Shown: positions 63,601 to 64,000 of the stretch, piece after piece | How positions within the stretch are numbered: the stretch's first letter is position 1 | Layout of the letters: each line of letters starts with the position of its first letter | NCBI RefSeq assembly: GCF_014211915.1 | Contig: NZ_CP060040.1 | Location: 558,001-622,000 of the forward strand | DNA from: Burkholderia cenocepacia | Lineage (GTDB): Bacteria; Pseudomonadota; Gammaproteobacteria; Burkholderiales; Burkholderiaceae | Length of the DNA: 64,000 nt | Reading direction: 5' to 3' | The notes under the pieces: model-generated | What the model was told of the DNA's origin: nothing | The model's input: only the letters and a program-made list of their open reading frames with translations | Database searches by the model: none | Translations under genes and position numbers: made by a program

Positions 63601-64000
63601 CGGGGATCGTGCCGCCGGAAGTGGTTGCGGTCATCATCGCGTTGCGACGGCCGCGCACGGTGCCGCCCACCACGTCGCGGTGCAGGTACGCGCCGCGCAC
63701 GCCGCGTCGGCTCGTGAACCCCTCGGCGAGCATCTTCATCACTTCGTCGAAGCGCTCGCGCGCGAGCCGGGCATACGGCGCGGCGCGCGTGAAGCTCGCA
63801 TACAGCGCGTCCTCCTGCCATTCCGCGCACGCGACTTCGGCGACGATCTGCTGCGCGAGCACGTCGAGCGGCGCCTCGGGAATCCGCAGCGCATCGAGTT
63901 CGCCGCGCTGCACGCAATCGAGCAGCGCCGCGCATTCGACCAGCTCGTCGCGCGACAGCGGAAAGAGCCGCCCCTTCGGCACGCCGCCGACGTGGTGCCC
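60620..64000 (-). CDS. lhr: Lhr-type DEAD/DEAH ATP-dependent helicase, C-terminal part
   Basis: About 1126 codons are present; the N-terminal helicase motifs lie beyond the right edge. At the edge [27 protein letters not shown] matches Lhr proteins just after helicase motif VI. Next come the winged-helix region ([20 protein letters not shown]), the Lhr core (VERFF-type [46 protein letters not shown]), and the large C-terminal domain with repeated winged helices of the AlkZ/YcaQ-like kind ([29 protein letters not shown]). A [24 protein letters not shown] insert near residue 245 is low-complexity. Lhr unwinds DNA or RNA:DNA duplexes in repair. The ligase/exonuclease/phosphoesterase partners would lie further upstream. 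Confidence 0.92.
   Translation of the reverse strand, partial: [1126 protein letters not shown]

Overview
The window reads as part of a high-GC betaproteobacterial chromosome, most likely a Burkholderia (cepacia complex or a close relative). The grounds are strong G/C bias at third codon positions, Burkholderia-type porin, catabolic and transporter genes, and close packing of genes with ATGA/GTGA stop-start overlaps. No rRNA, tRNA, CRISPR, insertion sequence or phage block was recognised. The content is mostly catabolic and transport accessory genes, each with a local regulator, which suits a secondary chromosome; replicon assignment is inference.

Layout: (1) 0-1.7 kb, the end of a lipid/hopanoid-associated operon (HpnL-like membrane protein, 2OG-Fe(II) oxygenase, CDP-alcohol phosphatidyltransferase). 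(2) 2.3-11.7 kb, acetyl-CoA hydrolase/CoA-transferase, DHA2 efflux pump with divergent MarR, DUF2938 membrane protein with divergent MerR, a PolX-like helix-hairpin-helix protein, a second RpoD-like sigma factor, and two low-complexity envelope proteins. (3) 11.7-13.6 kb, ilvD. (4) 13.9-23.5 kb, a full 4-hydroxyproline catabolic locus in two divergent operons: deaminase, permease, semialdehyde dehydrogenase and imine reductase leftward; epimerase and three D-hydroxyproline dehydrogenase subunits rightward. (5) 23.5-29.9 kb, the 3-hydroxybenzoate/gentisate pathway (LysR, dioxygenase, hydrolase, isomerase, 6-monooxygenase, transporter). (6) 30-37 kb, a di-haem peroxidase-like protein, a metallophosphoesterase lipoprotein, a methyltransferase and a BCCT transporter. 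(7) 37-42 kb, porin, GH31 glycosidase and MFS transporter, a glycoside-use cluster divergent from (8) 42.6-52 kb, RpiR regulator, isoaspartyl peptidase, Gsi-type peptide ABC importer, P1 peptidase and DppA peptidase, a peptide-scavenging operon. (9) 52-58.2 kb, alpha/beta hydrolase with AraC regulator, pcaGH (protocatechuate ring cleavage), a papain-like protein plus XRE regulator, and pcaQ. (10) 58.3-64 kb, a HigBA-like toxin-antitoxin pair, an APC permease and the C-terminal part of an Lhr-type helicase that runs off the window.

The most interesting signals are small-scale ones: a 56-bp pca operator block present twice (45/56 identical, ungapped) flanking the papain-like/XRE pair; two MerR-type promoters 27 kb apart with the same TTGAC-dyad layout; a C5 tract that breaks the signal-peptide frame of the di-haem protein; a repeat array that supplies the ribosome-binding site of a hydroxyproline gene; a leaderless marR; and spaced inverted-repeat operators in front of the hydroxyproline and RpiR operons. 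I did not find a clearly new multigene system. The best candidate for unknown biology is the segment inserted between the duplicated pca operators.
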